A stretch of DNA of 64,000 nucleotides from Gyrodactylus bullatarudis (lineage: Eukaryota > Platyhelminthes > Monogenea > Gyrodactylidea > Gyrodactylidae). The notes under the pieces are model-generated. The model ran no database searches, was not told where the DNA came from, and was given only the letters and a program-made list of their open reading frames with translations. The stretch covers positions 186,001-250,000 of the forward strand of contig SSNU01000310.1 in NCBI GenBank assembly GCA_012064415.1, in the 5' to 3' direction. Positions 1 through 15,000 of this stretch are shown piece by piece. Every line of letters starts with the position of its first letter. Position 1 is the stretch's first letter. The translations under genes were made by a program, and so were the position numbers.

Positions 1-1
1 T

Positions 2-3000
2 GCTGCTATGGCAGCTTCCAGAGCTGCAAGTAACACTGACTGGTCCTATGGTAAACAACATTCATTATTAGAGCCCAACTTTGATGAATCGAAAAAGCTT
101 TTGCAACCATCTCAAGGGAAAATTTTTAGACGTCATTCTGATACAAATCTCAGTAATATCCAAAATAACCAAAAAAACTCAACAGAAACAAATGAGTGTA
201 TCACCCTATGTCCAAAATGTCGGAATATAGTTACCATCAAGAATGAAGAGGCACTATTGCAGAATGCTAAGCCACTTCACCTAAGTCTGGCTATATTGAA
301 CAAAGAGGTGGAGCAAAATTCCATATTGGATCGAAATAATCTCAAGCTGAATAACCACATGCAAAACTTTGAAAGACAAAATAAATTAGGCTTGGATGCG
401 CTAAGCTTTGATTTAATGCGCTCAAAAGGATTGTACCATGGTGAGTTGATTGATTATCATTGATAGTTGAACCCTAATAAATAAGGAGAAAAATTCAGTT
501 CAATTTTCATAAATCCTAACATCACTCTTTTCTATTCTTCTGCTTACTTAATATTTTGCCAATAGATCATTCAAATTCAGAGTAAATACATAGAAAAGAA
601 AGTAGAAGAAACAAGCAGTCAACATAAAAATATTCCTGAGGTATTAAGTTTAGCTTAAGAACATTAAGTTTACTCAGGAAATTATTATTATACTTTCATT
701 GCTTATCAGAGTATTTGAGAATTGTCTAAACTCTTTGCCATTATAATAACTCATCTCCTTCATTTAAATTATTTATTTTGACATGTCGATGAAATAAAAT
801 TTAAGAGACTTGATTGAATTATTCATCTCCATTGGACAGTAACGATTGAATCTTGTACAACTAAAAGAGATGCAATAATTATTACTCTTTGTAATATTAT
901 AATTAGAATTATATTACAGTATAATTCTGCCAAAACTTATCATTGGGTTGTAATTTCTTGGAGAAGTTTCCCCATTAATATTTCATGAGAAGCTTGGGCA
1001 TTATTGTTGGCAAACTAAATAACTAAATGGAGACCCATTATTATTCTTCCCTTGACTAGCGTATTTCACTAGGATCCTCTCCCACTCCCTCCCTGATAGA
1101 GAAGGAAATACTATAATTTTATTAATTCCCCCCAGAGTTTAATGTGTTTTTACACCTATTTACTGCTGGCAAACTAAACAACTGATATACAAAAGAAATA
1201 CAGTTCAGATTTCTCAAACTGAGTATTCACTCATCCTTGCCACGTTTATTCCTATTTGTTAGACAGAGTTAAAATTTGATATTAAATTCCGTAAATTGTT
1301 AAAGGAGAGTCTAATTTGCAAATGACAATCGACTTCAGAATTGACACATTCTTAATTACCTCTTTATAATTTTTAAAACTCTCAAATTTTTGGAGAGAAA
1401 TCATAATGCACAAGTGACACCTTTATAGAAGAGAACTGTAAGTGATTTATTCTGGAGTTATCATCATTTGACAACATTAACTCCAATTTGGATTATTCTT
1501 TTATCTGTAAAAGTCAAAATATTTTCTGCTCTAAATTAATTAAATACAGTATAAACATTAGCATGGAAAAACATGAAATTTTAACTAATGACAATTATGA
1601 TCCACTGAATGTTTCGACAAGTTGAAAACATAGACTACTAATGCTAACCTGGAATGGAATACGTTTTTAGTACTAATCGACTACAGTAAAATAGTATATT
1701 CTAGTACAGTATACTCAGTTGTATTGTATTCTTGCTGTAGTAACAAAATGGGATGGATTTTTCGATGATCCTCTTACGATCAAAAAATAGTCTATCACTG
1801 AAAAATTGATATAAAGTATTGAAATCTCATGTTTTCTTTCATCAAAAGTACTCATTTCAACTGTATTACATATCATATTCTGTCATTATTTTTATGGTAG
1901 AGCAAAGATTCTGGTTACTTTATTCTCCCTCACCAGGCATACATTAAAAAAAGAAATATTTATGGATCTGATCAATAGTTATTATAAGATCAAGAAAATC
2001 ATCATTACTAATTCTTCTGTAACATTCGTTATTATTGTTTATAAACTTAGTAATTAAAAATTTAAAACTCATTTTCCAATAGATTTATTAATTCTAAGCA
2101 TTATTATTGTGTTGTCTCGAAATTGCCGCTCAATTTTCAATGAATTCTCACTGCCTAACCCCCTAAAACCTGAGTATCTTGAAAAAAATGAGCTTCCAAT
2201 TCAGAAAAATAGTGAAGTGGAGCACGATTATGTAAAATTTGTTTTTCCATGATGTCTGTGGGAGATTGTAGCAAAAATGGTGATTTCCATAACGTAGAAT
2301 GACATCATCCAAATTCTATGAGAAAAGTAATTACTCTCGTGAATTGTGGCCTAGACTATAGTAATTAATATAAGTACTGGTGTTTAAAATAAGAAATTCC
2401 CCTTCATCTTCTCTCTTAGTAGGACAGACAAGAAGTTGTCAGAAGCTCTTGACTAAACCAAGAGTACGTATATACTACTGGCAAAACAGTATATTATATT
2501 CAGTGTATATGCCTTAAGAAAAGAGAAAGGGAGAGACTAGAAGAGAGACAGGTAGAATTTGATGAATCTGTCACATTTAAAAAATAAGTAACGGATTTCG
2601 TTTTGTTGTATCAGAAAAGTAAAAAATTATAGAAGGAAGTACAAGCTGTACATTTAAAAATATACAGTATAACTCAACATACAGAATATTATTATGCCTG
2701 AATGAGAAATAATTATCTTAACATAAACTCTCTGATGAGTTCCTCTAGGGCAAATCCGATGAAAATTTCCATCTTTTCCTTTTTCTCATTTGATCCTTTC
2801 TAATGTCGAAGAATCCAAAGAATTTTCTTTCCATCCTTAACAAAAGAAAGGCCTTGGCATTTTTGAGTCATAAACTTTTGAGTAGACTTTAGTTTGTTCA
2901 CATGATGATATCGTACTTTTCCTGCCTTTTATTATATGGGAAATTTCTAATCTGGGATACAGAAAGAGAAAGAGATAGACTCAAGACAAAAACGAATAAT

Positions 3001-6000
3001 ATTGGTGGACTAATCAACTCAACTACGAATATTTGTTCTTTTTTAATGTTCTTGAAATAATCAATGGATGAAATCACTATATTCTCATCTCGAATTGCTA
3101 CCAAGATTATAATAATTTGATTAGAGGCTAATTTGAAATCTTTACATCTCAATATGACCTGTTCTCGACCAATAGGATTCTGTGGATTTTGTACAAAAAA
3201 AATATTTGAAGATCACGAATATAGCAAGCTCATGATCCAGATATCCTCCTTTACTGGTTACAACCGTTTGTTAAAGTTGTATTTCTTGACATGATTTTTG
3301 CTAAAAAGACCAAGAATTCATTATAAAAGGGTCCTCTTTTTCAGGGATTCATTCTTTTGGATTGGGAGAAAAAACCTGACTTGAGGTTATCTTGATTATT
3401 CTAGCATACCAGCATTATTGTGGCCTTGTAAAATACATCCATCTTGATTTGCTACATAAAAAAGTTAAACTGTCAGAATCATTACCTACCACAAATAATT
3501 ACTACTAGGAGCAAGAACGCAACAAGAGGAACAAGAGTCTTGAGAATAGACACGTTTGCCCAGTAGTGTCTCTCTGTGAGAGAAAGAGTTAGAGCATGCT
3601 AAGACTCTGGAAAGAATGCCTTGAAGAAGAGAAAGAAAAGGATTATGTTATCTCTCCTTCTTTCTTTCTCTCTGAAATCAATTCAAGTTCTCTTATCACT
3701 TGATGAAGATCTCAGTAGAGTTATCTCTCTTGTTAAACTCTCATTCTGTTGATCTCTTTCGAAAATGGACTCTTGTATGTGTTATTATTGAAGATGAGTG
3801 AAAATTTTCGGGAATTCATGAATTTCTTGCCTCTCCTTCCAAATTCTATAGGAATTCTTGATACTGCTAATTACTGCTAATGTAAATGGTCTAGTCTTAG
3901 TTTACTTTTATCCCATTCTCCCATATTCCTCTTCTGCTGTATACCTTATAATATATATATTGGTAGAGAGAATAAAATCTCATATTCTGATATTCCTCTG
4001 GAAAGTATCTTTCAAATGTTTATTCTGGCATAAATAATGATGAGGATGTGTGCAAATATTACGACCCAGTATTGTTACAATGTTCCAATATTCTCTTCTC
4101 CCTAGTTCAACAGATAAATATGAAAGTACAATTCCTAAGAACAATGGGATACTATTAATAAAGATAAAGATGATAATTTAATTTAAAGAAGAATGAAATT
4201 TCTCGAATGAAATCACTTTAATTGAGTTATTTCATATGCTTGAGATTTATCAAATGAATTGATTTCAATTTTAGTGAAAAACAATTAATACATTTATCCT
4301 TTTTCCATTTCTTATCATAATTACACCCTTGAATAGTAATTTGAATTATTAAAATCTAAAAATCAATTTGATTCAGAGTTACTGTAGATGGTTGAGTCTA
4401 AAGATATTCCTGGTCTGCTTTCTGGCAATAATTTTGAATATTTGCAACTAACAAGATTCAATTTAGTGTTTGATCAAGGAAAAATATCGAGAGAGAGAGA
4501 GAGAATGCTTTGAGTTTTTTGTTTCTCGAGACTACCACCATCGTGTAGTTTTTAATAAAAGAAATTATCTCGTGTAGCAGAGAGAGAGAGCATGGGAAAT
4601 ATGCTTCATTTGTATCAACGAGATGATTAAATACGCTCATAATCAAAAAGAGAAAAATTTTCTCAATCTCAAGAGCATCTTGTGAGAAGGAGGCTAGGCT
4701 TATGAGAAATATGCAAGCTGGGTAAAAAAAATAATATAAAATAAAATTTATATTTCATCTTGTCCTCTTCGTCCTTCCTTCTCTAGTTCTTTTAACGGAT
4801 TTACGAGACAAAAATTTCAATTAACACTGGTCTTATCTAATAAAATTAAAATTACTATTTCATTTGAAATTACTTGAATCTTGAGTTTTTCCAATCTAAG
4901 CGTATTGTGAAAAATAATGAATTAGTAAAGGCGTATTTGTGAAACTATATAGCAGATGTTGGAGAATGGGTCATCAGAGAAGCACAAGTTTTGTCGATAA
5001 AGATAAAATTTCTGTGAGGATATTAGTATTTATTGAGATTTTTTCACATTCGAAATAGGTTGTCGTCAAGTTAACGTAAAACTTGCTTTTCATATCGTGG
5101 AAGTGGCCCTCATGATCTAGTTTCCAAAAGATCTTGATGAAAAAATTGAGAATTTTGTGAAAATCATAAATTCCCATCTTCATATTAACTAGCTTAGGAT
5201 AATCCTCAAGAAAGGAGTCGCAATTAGAACTCCAAAAATAAACTTACTCATCGTGTATCTAGTTTATAAGCTAGTAAAGAAACAATTCAAACAAGTATGG
5301 CAGGTATAGACGCGTTTCGTCCTTATTGAGACTCCTCAGTATACCGTAGCCGAGAATTGTGAGGCCAACGCTTAGCTCACTGGACAAACTCCCCATGTCT
5401 ATCATATTTCTTTACAGATTCATAGATTAGATACTCCCTTTGCACCCTTTGGGTTATATATGTTATGTTCAAAGTGGAAACTCGTACAGTGTATACACTG
5501 AACGTACAGTGTGTACACTGTACAACTAATTGGTCAATGTGTAAACTCGGTGTACACATTGAACGGGTGATGGTGTACACTTTGAATATACTAATTAAAC
5601 GTACAATGTGTACACTGTTAAATTTATGTTCGGGAAATAAGTCTCATCTATTTTAATGGTCTTTAAGTCTTTTAATTTAAGAAAAGTTCGAATATAATAT
5701 TCATTTATTTGTTATTCCATGAAAAACTTTTATAGGACCTAGAATTGCAAAAAACTTTATTTCTTCTGCATTTCCCCCTATTTGACAGGCATTCAGTGGC
5801 ACAATCATACCTCAACATTCTTTGGCCCCATGAAAATGAGGCTTCCTTTGAGGCAGTTTGGATAGATAGAGAATCTCTATGAGAAATCCTTCAGGGACTT
5901 CTTTGCGATTTTCAAGAGGTTCTCATCTTCATTTAATAGCATTTTGGATGCCCTGACTTTAGTGATAAGATTGTAATATTCCATATTGTTAAGTCTTGAT

Positions 6001-9000
6001 GAATTTTGGGTTGATAACTTGAAACTATATCAAGTGAGAAACCTACACCTTTTTGACGCATTGTAGAGGTTTCTCAAATTAAGACTTATGGGTTACATAA
6101 GACGAATACACTGTGGTCGAAAACTTGAAACTTAATCGAAGGGTAAAACACTTACTTTTTCTTACTTGAATGCACACAGACCAGTTGATATTTGCATGGG
6201 ATTATTGGAAACTGCTATTTATTCAACAGAATTGGACTTAAAACTTGTAATTCAAGATTTAAAAAAAATTTCCAGTGTTCACATTGTAGGTTTAATCAGT
6301 ATATTCAAAGTGTACACCATCAACCGTTCAATGTGTACACCGAGTTTCCACATTGACCAATTAGTTGTACAGTGTACACACTGTACGTTCAGTGTATACA
6401 CTGTACGAGTTTCCACTTTGAACGTAACATATATATATTTTATTTTTTAAGTATTTTAGATACTTAATTATTTGTTATAGGTATTTTTGGTGACGAGGGA
6501 TAAGTGCTTAAGTCTTTTTAGTATATCTAATTGGATGCGGAGAATTCACACATCTTCCCTTAGACAACATAAACGCAAATGAAGAATAAGTCCAAAATGA
6601 TGATGATGAGCTTCTGGAAATCTCACTAGATAAAAACTAATTTTTCATCCTCTTATTAGTATCGAGTAATTAAATTAAAGTCAAAATAAAAATTAGAAAC
6701 TATTGTACAATATACACAGATTATGGTGAAATTTTAAACCGCTATTATTATCATATAAGTTACGTTATATGATAAGTTTAGTTTATTAATTGACTTTCTA
6801 AATTTTTTAGCATAAAAATTTCAAGCTATAATTTTATTATACTGCTATATTTTTTGTGTATGTACAATTTCATTAATCAAAAAATATAATAGAGAGTGTG
6901 AACAATAGTTTTTTCTTTAATCAAAAACCAAAAATACTGTATTATTAATTCATACTATTTTTTTAATCCCAAGAATATCATTGTTTTAACTTAAGTATAT
7001 TCCCAAGGGAAAAGATCAAAAAACTCTTTACTTTTGCTTGAAAAAGGGAAGAGAGAGGTGAAGATATTCCAAACACGATATTCTCTTGATCAAATTAAAA
7101 AACATAAAATTTAAACATTTAGATTGTAGTAATTTTTGAGAGCGTGTTTCTTATGCTTTCTTAATACTAAAATAATGTAAGAGCTTAATTTTCCCCTATG
7201 AGATGAAATTTTTCGAATTACACTCGTGGAGAACATCAAATAGAGAGAAAAGAACCATGATACATTTATAATTATCGTTTTGGCTCTAGCATTTCCTCAA
7301 CTTAAAAAGGCGTCGGATTTTAAATCGGTTCATCGTCAATCATCTGATAAACGATCTCCAAGAACAAATCATTCGATTGATTCTGCTTCAATTCTCGGCT
7401 ACAAGTCAGACAACAATCAACAGAGGGGCCAGGAAAATGCAAATATTCCCGATTTTGAATTCACACCAGAGTCAGGTAACTTGACACTTCAATGAGTCTA
7501 AGATTAATCGTAGTAGTAGCATATTTTTTAGTAAAAAGTGATAGCAGAAAGTCTTCTATTTCAACTAACAGGATTCTAAACAAATCAAAAAATCTAACAT
7601 CAAGGATTCCATTGTTGAATAAGCATCTTACAAGATCCACAACTATAACAGTATCTGTTGATCAAAAGACTATGAAGGATCAAAGATTGGTCAATAATGC
7701 AATTGACAAGAATTTCTTATCAGATGGCTTAGAAAATAAAAGACTTGGACATTCTAGTGCTCCTGGTATGAGCAGAACATGTACCGAGGAAGAATATTCA
7801 AACGATTGCCATCGATCCACAACTGGTAAGTGATTTAAAAAATTTTTAAAAATTCAAAATCATTTAATAAAATAACAATGCAATTCCATATGCTAAAAAA
7901 GGCCAATTATATATATTTTTTTGTTAGAATAAAATCTATATTGAAAAATAAGAAATGAAACAAAATACTAAAGGAGAATACAGATAGATTGTAAATCTTT
8001 TAATGGTTTATAATTATAAGGATGAAACATAGTCTTGAAAGAGTTTTTGATTGCGATCGAATTGGCTTTGGGAGTAGAACATCTTCGATGGTTTAGTGTT
8101 GGATGTAAATCTGAAAAGTTTAATCGAATAGCACTTGGTAGTTTCTACTTAATGAAGATCAGGATATAGGAGAGAGTAGGTGTAGTCGATTTTAGATCGA
8201 ATATGTTTCATAATATTTTTGTCACAATTAGATAAGTCTTATTCATCGTTAAGTTTATTATAAGTAGAGAGTAAGTAGTTATTTTCATAAGACATATTTC
8301 TTAGATTGTAAGACCTTTCGATTCCGATCGAAGAATCAGAGAATTTTTTTATGATGAAAGCGTAACGACGGACCCATAAAGGATTGAGGCCAGACGCCGA
8401 AATGCGAGCGAATGCGCCGAAATGTATGAATTGAGTTCAGGGTAGAGAGAATAAAGAAATCTACTTTTAATTCTTTCGATATATCTAGCCTGGTCAATAG
8501 TCAAGTTAATTAAAAGGGGTGAGATATAGTCAAAGTGCGTGAGCACTAATGAATTATACGCCTCAATTCTTACGGATAGAGATTTCGAAAATTTAAGAAT
8601 GGTCATGATCATGGAGTTTATTTTAGGCAGGTTAGAGTGAGGGTCAACTTTTAGTCTAGAGCTAATACCGAAACCTAGATCTGAAGTGAAGGAGACAAAT
8701 GAGTCACTAACCCTTGGATTCATTACTGATACTTTTAATAATCTTATTAGACAATCCCTAGTATCAATTCCATCCAATGAAAATAGAGAAACCAATTTTT
8801 CAGTGTTTTTTATTTACTAACATGAATAATGCCTACTCTCCAGTGGTTGGTATGTTTGAAGCGGACTTTCTCAATGCTTAAGCATGTTTTACCAAAGAAC
8901 AATAAATTCAATCTAAAAATGCAATCTTCTAATGCTATTACATCATGATATGTATTATATTTTAAGTATTCTGAAGATGAATACATTCTTGTAATTTATC

Positions 9001-12000
9001 TAGGAAAAATGTCGATTTCATACGCTCAAAAATGTCGAAATATTTTACCGGCCCATGAGTCATTAATAATGAGATAGAGGTTGATATTATCTTTTGTCAA
9101 GACCATCTCTCCAAACAAGTCATTAATTATTCTAGATGCAAAAGTTTAAATTTCTATTCTTTCAGAATGAAAGAATCTGATTTGGAAAAAAAAGATTTAA
9201 ATATTTTTAAAAATTAAATCTACCGCTCTGATGGATATGTCAATTATTTCATTAATCTGAAATTGGGTGATTTTCAGAAGGATATCCTCTATATTTCTCC
9301 CAGATACATTATGCAAAAGCAGTCAAATTCATCTTGAATTACACTATACACAAGTGGGAGTTGAGACTTTCCAAAGCAATGAAAATATATTTCTACATAT
9401 ACACACTGTGGTGTATATCATGTAACATAAAATTACCAATAGAGATATACTGCAGTGAGAGAAGTAAATTGGTATTCACCCCTTTTTATTATTAACATCA
9501 TCATCATCCCTTCTCATTTCCATAAACAGGACTTTCTTTTTCCACAGTAAATTAATTTTCTAATTACAATCTATGATTATTAACCATTGATTAAATATAT
9601 TTCTATCAATTTTCCCACTGATACGTGATTTTTGTTATAAATTTTCCTATTAAAATGTGATCATCACATCCATTATTTCTGTCGATTGGGAAAAGCCGAA
9701 TTCTAATCTAACACATACTATATATAGTCATTTATTAGTTAATTATATGACTTTGGTTTTTTGGCTATGTCAGGAAAAGTATCACCATTATTAATATTTC
9801 TCTTCGATAAAAACATCTCACTACATGATAATTTCCAAGGTATGATTAGAAAATCACAGTAATCTTCATTGAGATAATAATTATAATTATAAGTATTAAT
9901 CATCATAAAGTTTGAATATGTTGTTCTCAGCTATTAAAGTCAATCACCAAAGAAGTTTCAAGAATAGTGGAAGGATATGGTTTTTTACAAAGTTGTATGA
10001 GCCAATTTTTGAGTATATAACACATCCATGTATTAACCCTTTCGGTGCCGATGGACATATATGTCCATTTTCCAATTTTTTTGAACCTTTATTACTCTAC
10101 CAGATTAATAGGTTTCTGGATCAATTAAAGTTTAAATTGAAGCCCACAATGTGAACTTGCATTAATATTATTTTTGGCCAAATAACTTGGTATCTTCATG
10201 GCTAAATTTTGGTTTTTATAAAAATTGTGAAATAGTCTCGGCACCGAAAGGGTTAATATAAATTAAAATATATTTTATCCATATTGTTAACGTTGAGTTA
10301 TTGAAATTTCATTACAAATTCTGATACAAAAAGGCTGAATGCCACTTCAATAGTACGAAATTTTCATAATTTATTAATTGCCACACGTAAAAATCTACTC
10401 TGGTTAGATATATAAAACTTCGACCTCAAAAACGATTTTCAAGGTTAACAAAAGGTTAAAATAGAGCAATGAGTAGTATTGTATTTTGTTCAACCTTCTG
10501 GTTGCTAATAATAATTTAAAAAATTGAAGGAAAATGTAATAATTGCAATGGTACTCTAATGATTTCATTTTTATAAGTGCATCCACTTTTATTAATAATT
10601 TATAAATGGGAGTTTAGTTGAGAATATCAAGTTGATATTAAAAGCTTACTACATTATTATTACCAGGAGTAGTGAATGGAAAACCACAATTATTTATGGA
10701 GAATAAAAATAAACGATAATGGTAATAAAGTCATTAGAAGTTTTTTCCATTTCAAACGAGATATATTGCTTCCAGGTACATAAATAGGGAATAAAACTTG
10801 AAGTGAAAATTATATACTATCTCAATAATATGGTACTTGGAGAATTAAACTTGAGTGAAAAAAAGAAAAATATATCGATACTCCACCTTGAATCTATCGA
10901 ATATATAAGAACATAGTTATATGTGCCATGATTTTTGTTAATTATAATGAAACTTGATTGTATTTTACAAATTCTATTTAATGACGACTGGCACGGAATC
11001 CCGATTTTGAATAAATCTAATTAATTCTGTCATGAAGAGCAATCATCAATTGGAATGATATTAATGAATAGCTTAAACAAACCACTACATTAATGCTAAT
11101 ATACAAATTGCTACATTATTAAAGCAGAAAACATCATAATACATCTTCTAAAGCTGATGAAAAGAATTATTCAAAGAGTTTCAAAATGGGAATATTTGGG
11201 CCAATCATTGAGTCGTGTGAAAAGAGATATTCTCTAACATTTTGAAAAATATTTCAGAAGTCTCAAGTCACCCATCACATATGACAGCAGCAAAATGGAA
11301 ACGGCAACAAACAATCGAGTGTCACGATGGCTCTGTAAACTTTTTCACTTCCTATCGATCGAGTATCGTTTCCCCAAGAAATGTAATGAATCGAAATTTC
11401 CCATCAACTGTAACTCACAATGTAGAGGACCTTCATCTTCTCTCTAACCAAACGTCATTGACGGAGAATTCAAACAATTGTCTAGATGAAGATATTTACA
11501 AGCAGAGCCAAGCTGAATCAAATGTGCCTATCGATGAAAATTATCTTTCCATTCCTCAAAAGAAGTCAACACCCATTCAACAAAATCCTACCCTTAAAAT
11601 TGATCACCACACGGATCCTGAAGAGGAGCAAATCTATCCGCAAGTCATGGCAAATCAATCAGATAAAAAGTTTGTCCTTTTTTAATCTTATGCACCGGAG
11701 TTTACTCCCTAATTTATGAATATTTAATATGAAATTTTGTGATATTGTTACTCTCTACCGGCTTCATCCATGATTAACAGCTTTTTTCAACAGAATCAAT
11801 GCAAAAGATATTTTACTTTGAGAAAAATATCAATATTTGAGAATTAGGATCATGATTATGGAATATATGAGCAAATTCCTATTATCATTATAATGCTTTC
11901 ACTCACCCTAAATAAAATAAATTATTATAATAATATATTATAATTATAGATCTTGCACAAAAAATAGTGTATACAGGTTTTTTCAAAATCTATGCGAATA

Positions 12001-15000
12001 ATTATCATAACACAAAGACAGAATTCAATTTTTCAACTTAACACAAATAGTCTTACTAAACACAAACATATTTGCATAATTCCCAAAACCCATACATATC
12101 ATCATAGTATGAAGTTTGATTTGATGGGCTATTTTCTACTCCCAAGTCCAAGTTTGAGCTTTGAAACTTTACTTATCACAAATCTATCACTCGCCTACTC
12201 CCCCCTCTAAGTTGAAAGAAATGTTCATCCAATATAAAGAATGGTCAAACTTTCCAAAAAATAAAATTCACTCAAGTTTAGTCCATTCAATAGAGAATTT
12301 TTTGCTGCTTATTACTTTCTGATACAAAGATCGGATCCATTCATTTCTTGTCTCATAAAACACCCGAAAACATAGGAGCAGTTCTTTTATCTTCTTGAAG
12401 GTTCCTGGAGGCCATGGAGCTCTATAAAAACAGAGATAAATGTAAATTGTTACTCCTAGGTGGTCTCCCTGCAACCCTCTAGGAATCTCTTCTACTTCCT
12501 GAAGAAATTGTCTCATTAACTTCGGATCTAGGTTTCAATATTTCTGTTGAAGGTCATGATAAAGGAAACTAAGAAGAGTAGTCTAACCTGCTACGAATAT
12601 GTAGCATTATAGACATTAGAAAAAAATGGGTTGTCTCAGTCATAGATTTTATGCTTATTGATAATGAAATATTAATAAGAACTAATTATTGAATGATCCA
12701 TAAGAAAATTGAAGAAGTTTTTATTCATAAGATTAGTTTCTAAAATTCTTAAAGAAGTTAAAATAAAATTTTTACAATAAAAGCATATATTCTAGCCAAT
12801 GACAGACTGAAGACCAGAGGCTAAAATCCGAGAGTTATATGATTCCAAGAAGGGAAAGCCAATGTAAAAATCTATTCTTGATTTTTTCAATCTATCGAAT
12901 TTGAGCAAAATTGAAATGCTTCTGAGGATTTCTCATTTTTATCTATAAGAAGTGCGTATTCATTACAACTCTTGCTATCGTTCCTGGCTTGATTAAATTT
13001 CGGGATAGTTTACTTTGAATGGAAAACAATTTCAAGTAGTCATTTCTCGTGCCATCAAATTTTGTTCTATTCTTCACAATTGAAAATCGTGATTTGCATG
13101 TTAGCTTATCTAACGAGGAATTCATAAATTTTAGTTGAGGCCTAATTAATTTTTTGGGATTTTTAAAATTCTATCATTTCTGTTGCTTGGGAAATTTTAT
13201 AGCTTAGAAACTAGATATAAACTAATGTATAGAGATTCTATATCAAGGTGTGTGAACATTCAGAGAGATTGAATCTAGATTTTTAATGTAGTTGTAATAA
13301 GAATTATAATTATAAATGGTATTACTGATGGTCTTTAGATTGTATTCAAGATAAACTCTGTTAGCATTGCTCACAATTTCTAATATTATATATGTTGATG
13401 GGTAGTTGTCGTTTCCTTATCGCATATTTTATGATTTTGATTATTAGGTTGTGCGATAAGTAATGGGACTAAATACAAAAAATACATATATTGAAAAATC
13501 TTTTTAAATATATATAGGATATCAATGAAAATAATTTCCTGACGAATTAACACATTTCTCCCAACGAATTGGAAGTTTTCTGATACCATCAGCGAAAATA
13601 ATAATAATAATACTTCAAACACAATCAAATTTGTTAATAATAAATAATCTATAAATATGATCAGCGATAATCAAGAGTTGAGGGTAGAATTTGAAAGAAT
13701 ACCTTTTTCATCTACTTTTTTTCACAAAGGCTATTGGATAATACCAACTTTCGCAATTTACGAAATGTCGGTTATCGATTGGGAAAACGACGAGAATTAT
13801 TTGAGCAGAGATGCCGGATATCTGATTACTCTTTAGTATTTGCGTTATTTGGCATTTTCCTTATGATTATCGAGACGGAATTGGTCATGTCAAAAATCTA
13901 TACAAAAGTAAGTCTGAATTTTCTCTTTTTATAAATATGAACTTTTTAATTCCCTTTCTTCTCTGAATCTCTCTCTCTCTCTTTCATAAATAAAAAGAAT
14001 AAATTTTGATTTCTGACCACAAGATATATATATGTTACCGTGAGTCTGGGAAATCGGTGAGTGTCGTTAATTCACTAGTTGGTAATCAGTGTGACTTTAG
14101 TGAATCTAGCTAATAAGCCCTCATTACCCAAACACACTGAGAAGGTCAGTGAATTGAAGGAAGTGTATGTCTGCGGGATTGATTTTCGAAGGAAAATTTT
14201 CAAAATGCAAAGATTCATTAAGTTCAAGCCCTCAATACGAAATTATACTACAAATACAAATTTTATACACCTTTTATATTTTAACTCCCATTGGCTTTCT
14301 TAAGGGTATTGTCACTATTTCAATGAATCTACTTCATTTGAAACATAATTGGTTTAAAAATGGACGTCAAAGTCTGGTGATTAAAATTCGACGAATATCT
14401 AGAAGAAATAAAATCTACCAAATTATCATCTCTATTGTCAAAATTAGAAATAGACACCATGATCGACCGGATATTGCTTCTCAAAAGAAACTCGTGCTCC
14501 AAAGTTCCACAGGATTTCAAGCTTCTTAAAAAATACGACTTTTAGAAGAAGAGGGAAAGAGGTTTCCTATTGAACCAAGAAGTCTCGATTCAAACAAGGT
14601 AATCAGATATGCTACTCAAGAAGAAGTTTCCGATATTTTTATGAGGCCCATCTTAAAACTGGACACGGTGGCCGAGATCGAATGGTCTACGATATAAGAG
14701 TGAAATAGAAGAATACTACATACTCTCAAATCCAGAAGTTTTTGAATCTGTGTATCACTTGTCAAAAGTCAAAAGTTCCCAAAATAAGAAATTAGTCGTA
14801 AAGCCAATCATTTCTGAAAATTTCAATTCAAGAGCACAAGTTGATTTAATCGATTTTCAATCGAATCCTGATGGGGATTATAAATTCATTCTTGTGTACC
14901 AAGACCATTTGACTAAATTCGTTAATATTTATCCACTCAGGAATAAGAAGGCTGAAGAATTTTTTCAACTTTTGGTTCCCTCTGACATCCTTCAGAGTGA

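Larger units (their letters stand above)
441..7289 (+). other. intron 1 of the SK channel gene
   Basis: This 6.8-kb intron runs from a GTGAGT donor to a CTAG acceptor and links two phase-1 exon ends. It holds a short GA run (4488-4504) and the 985-bp inverted-repeat element at 5455-6438. I found no convincing coding exon in the rest; short open frames there are AT-rich and lack family motifs. Confidence 0.55.

Noticed and set aside
5377..6450. Three frames rich in Val, Tyr, Thr and Cys that look like related small proteins
   Set aside because: They are translations of the inverted-repeat arms on both strands.
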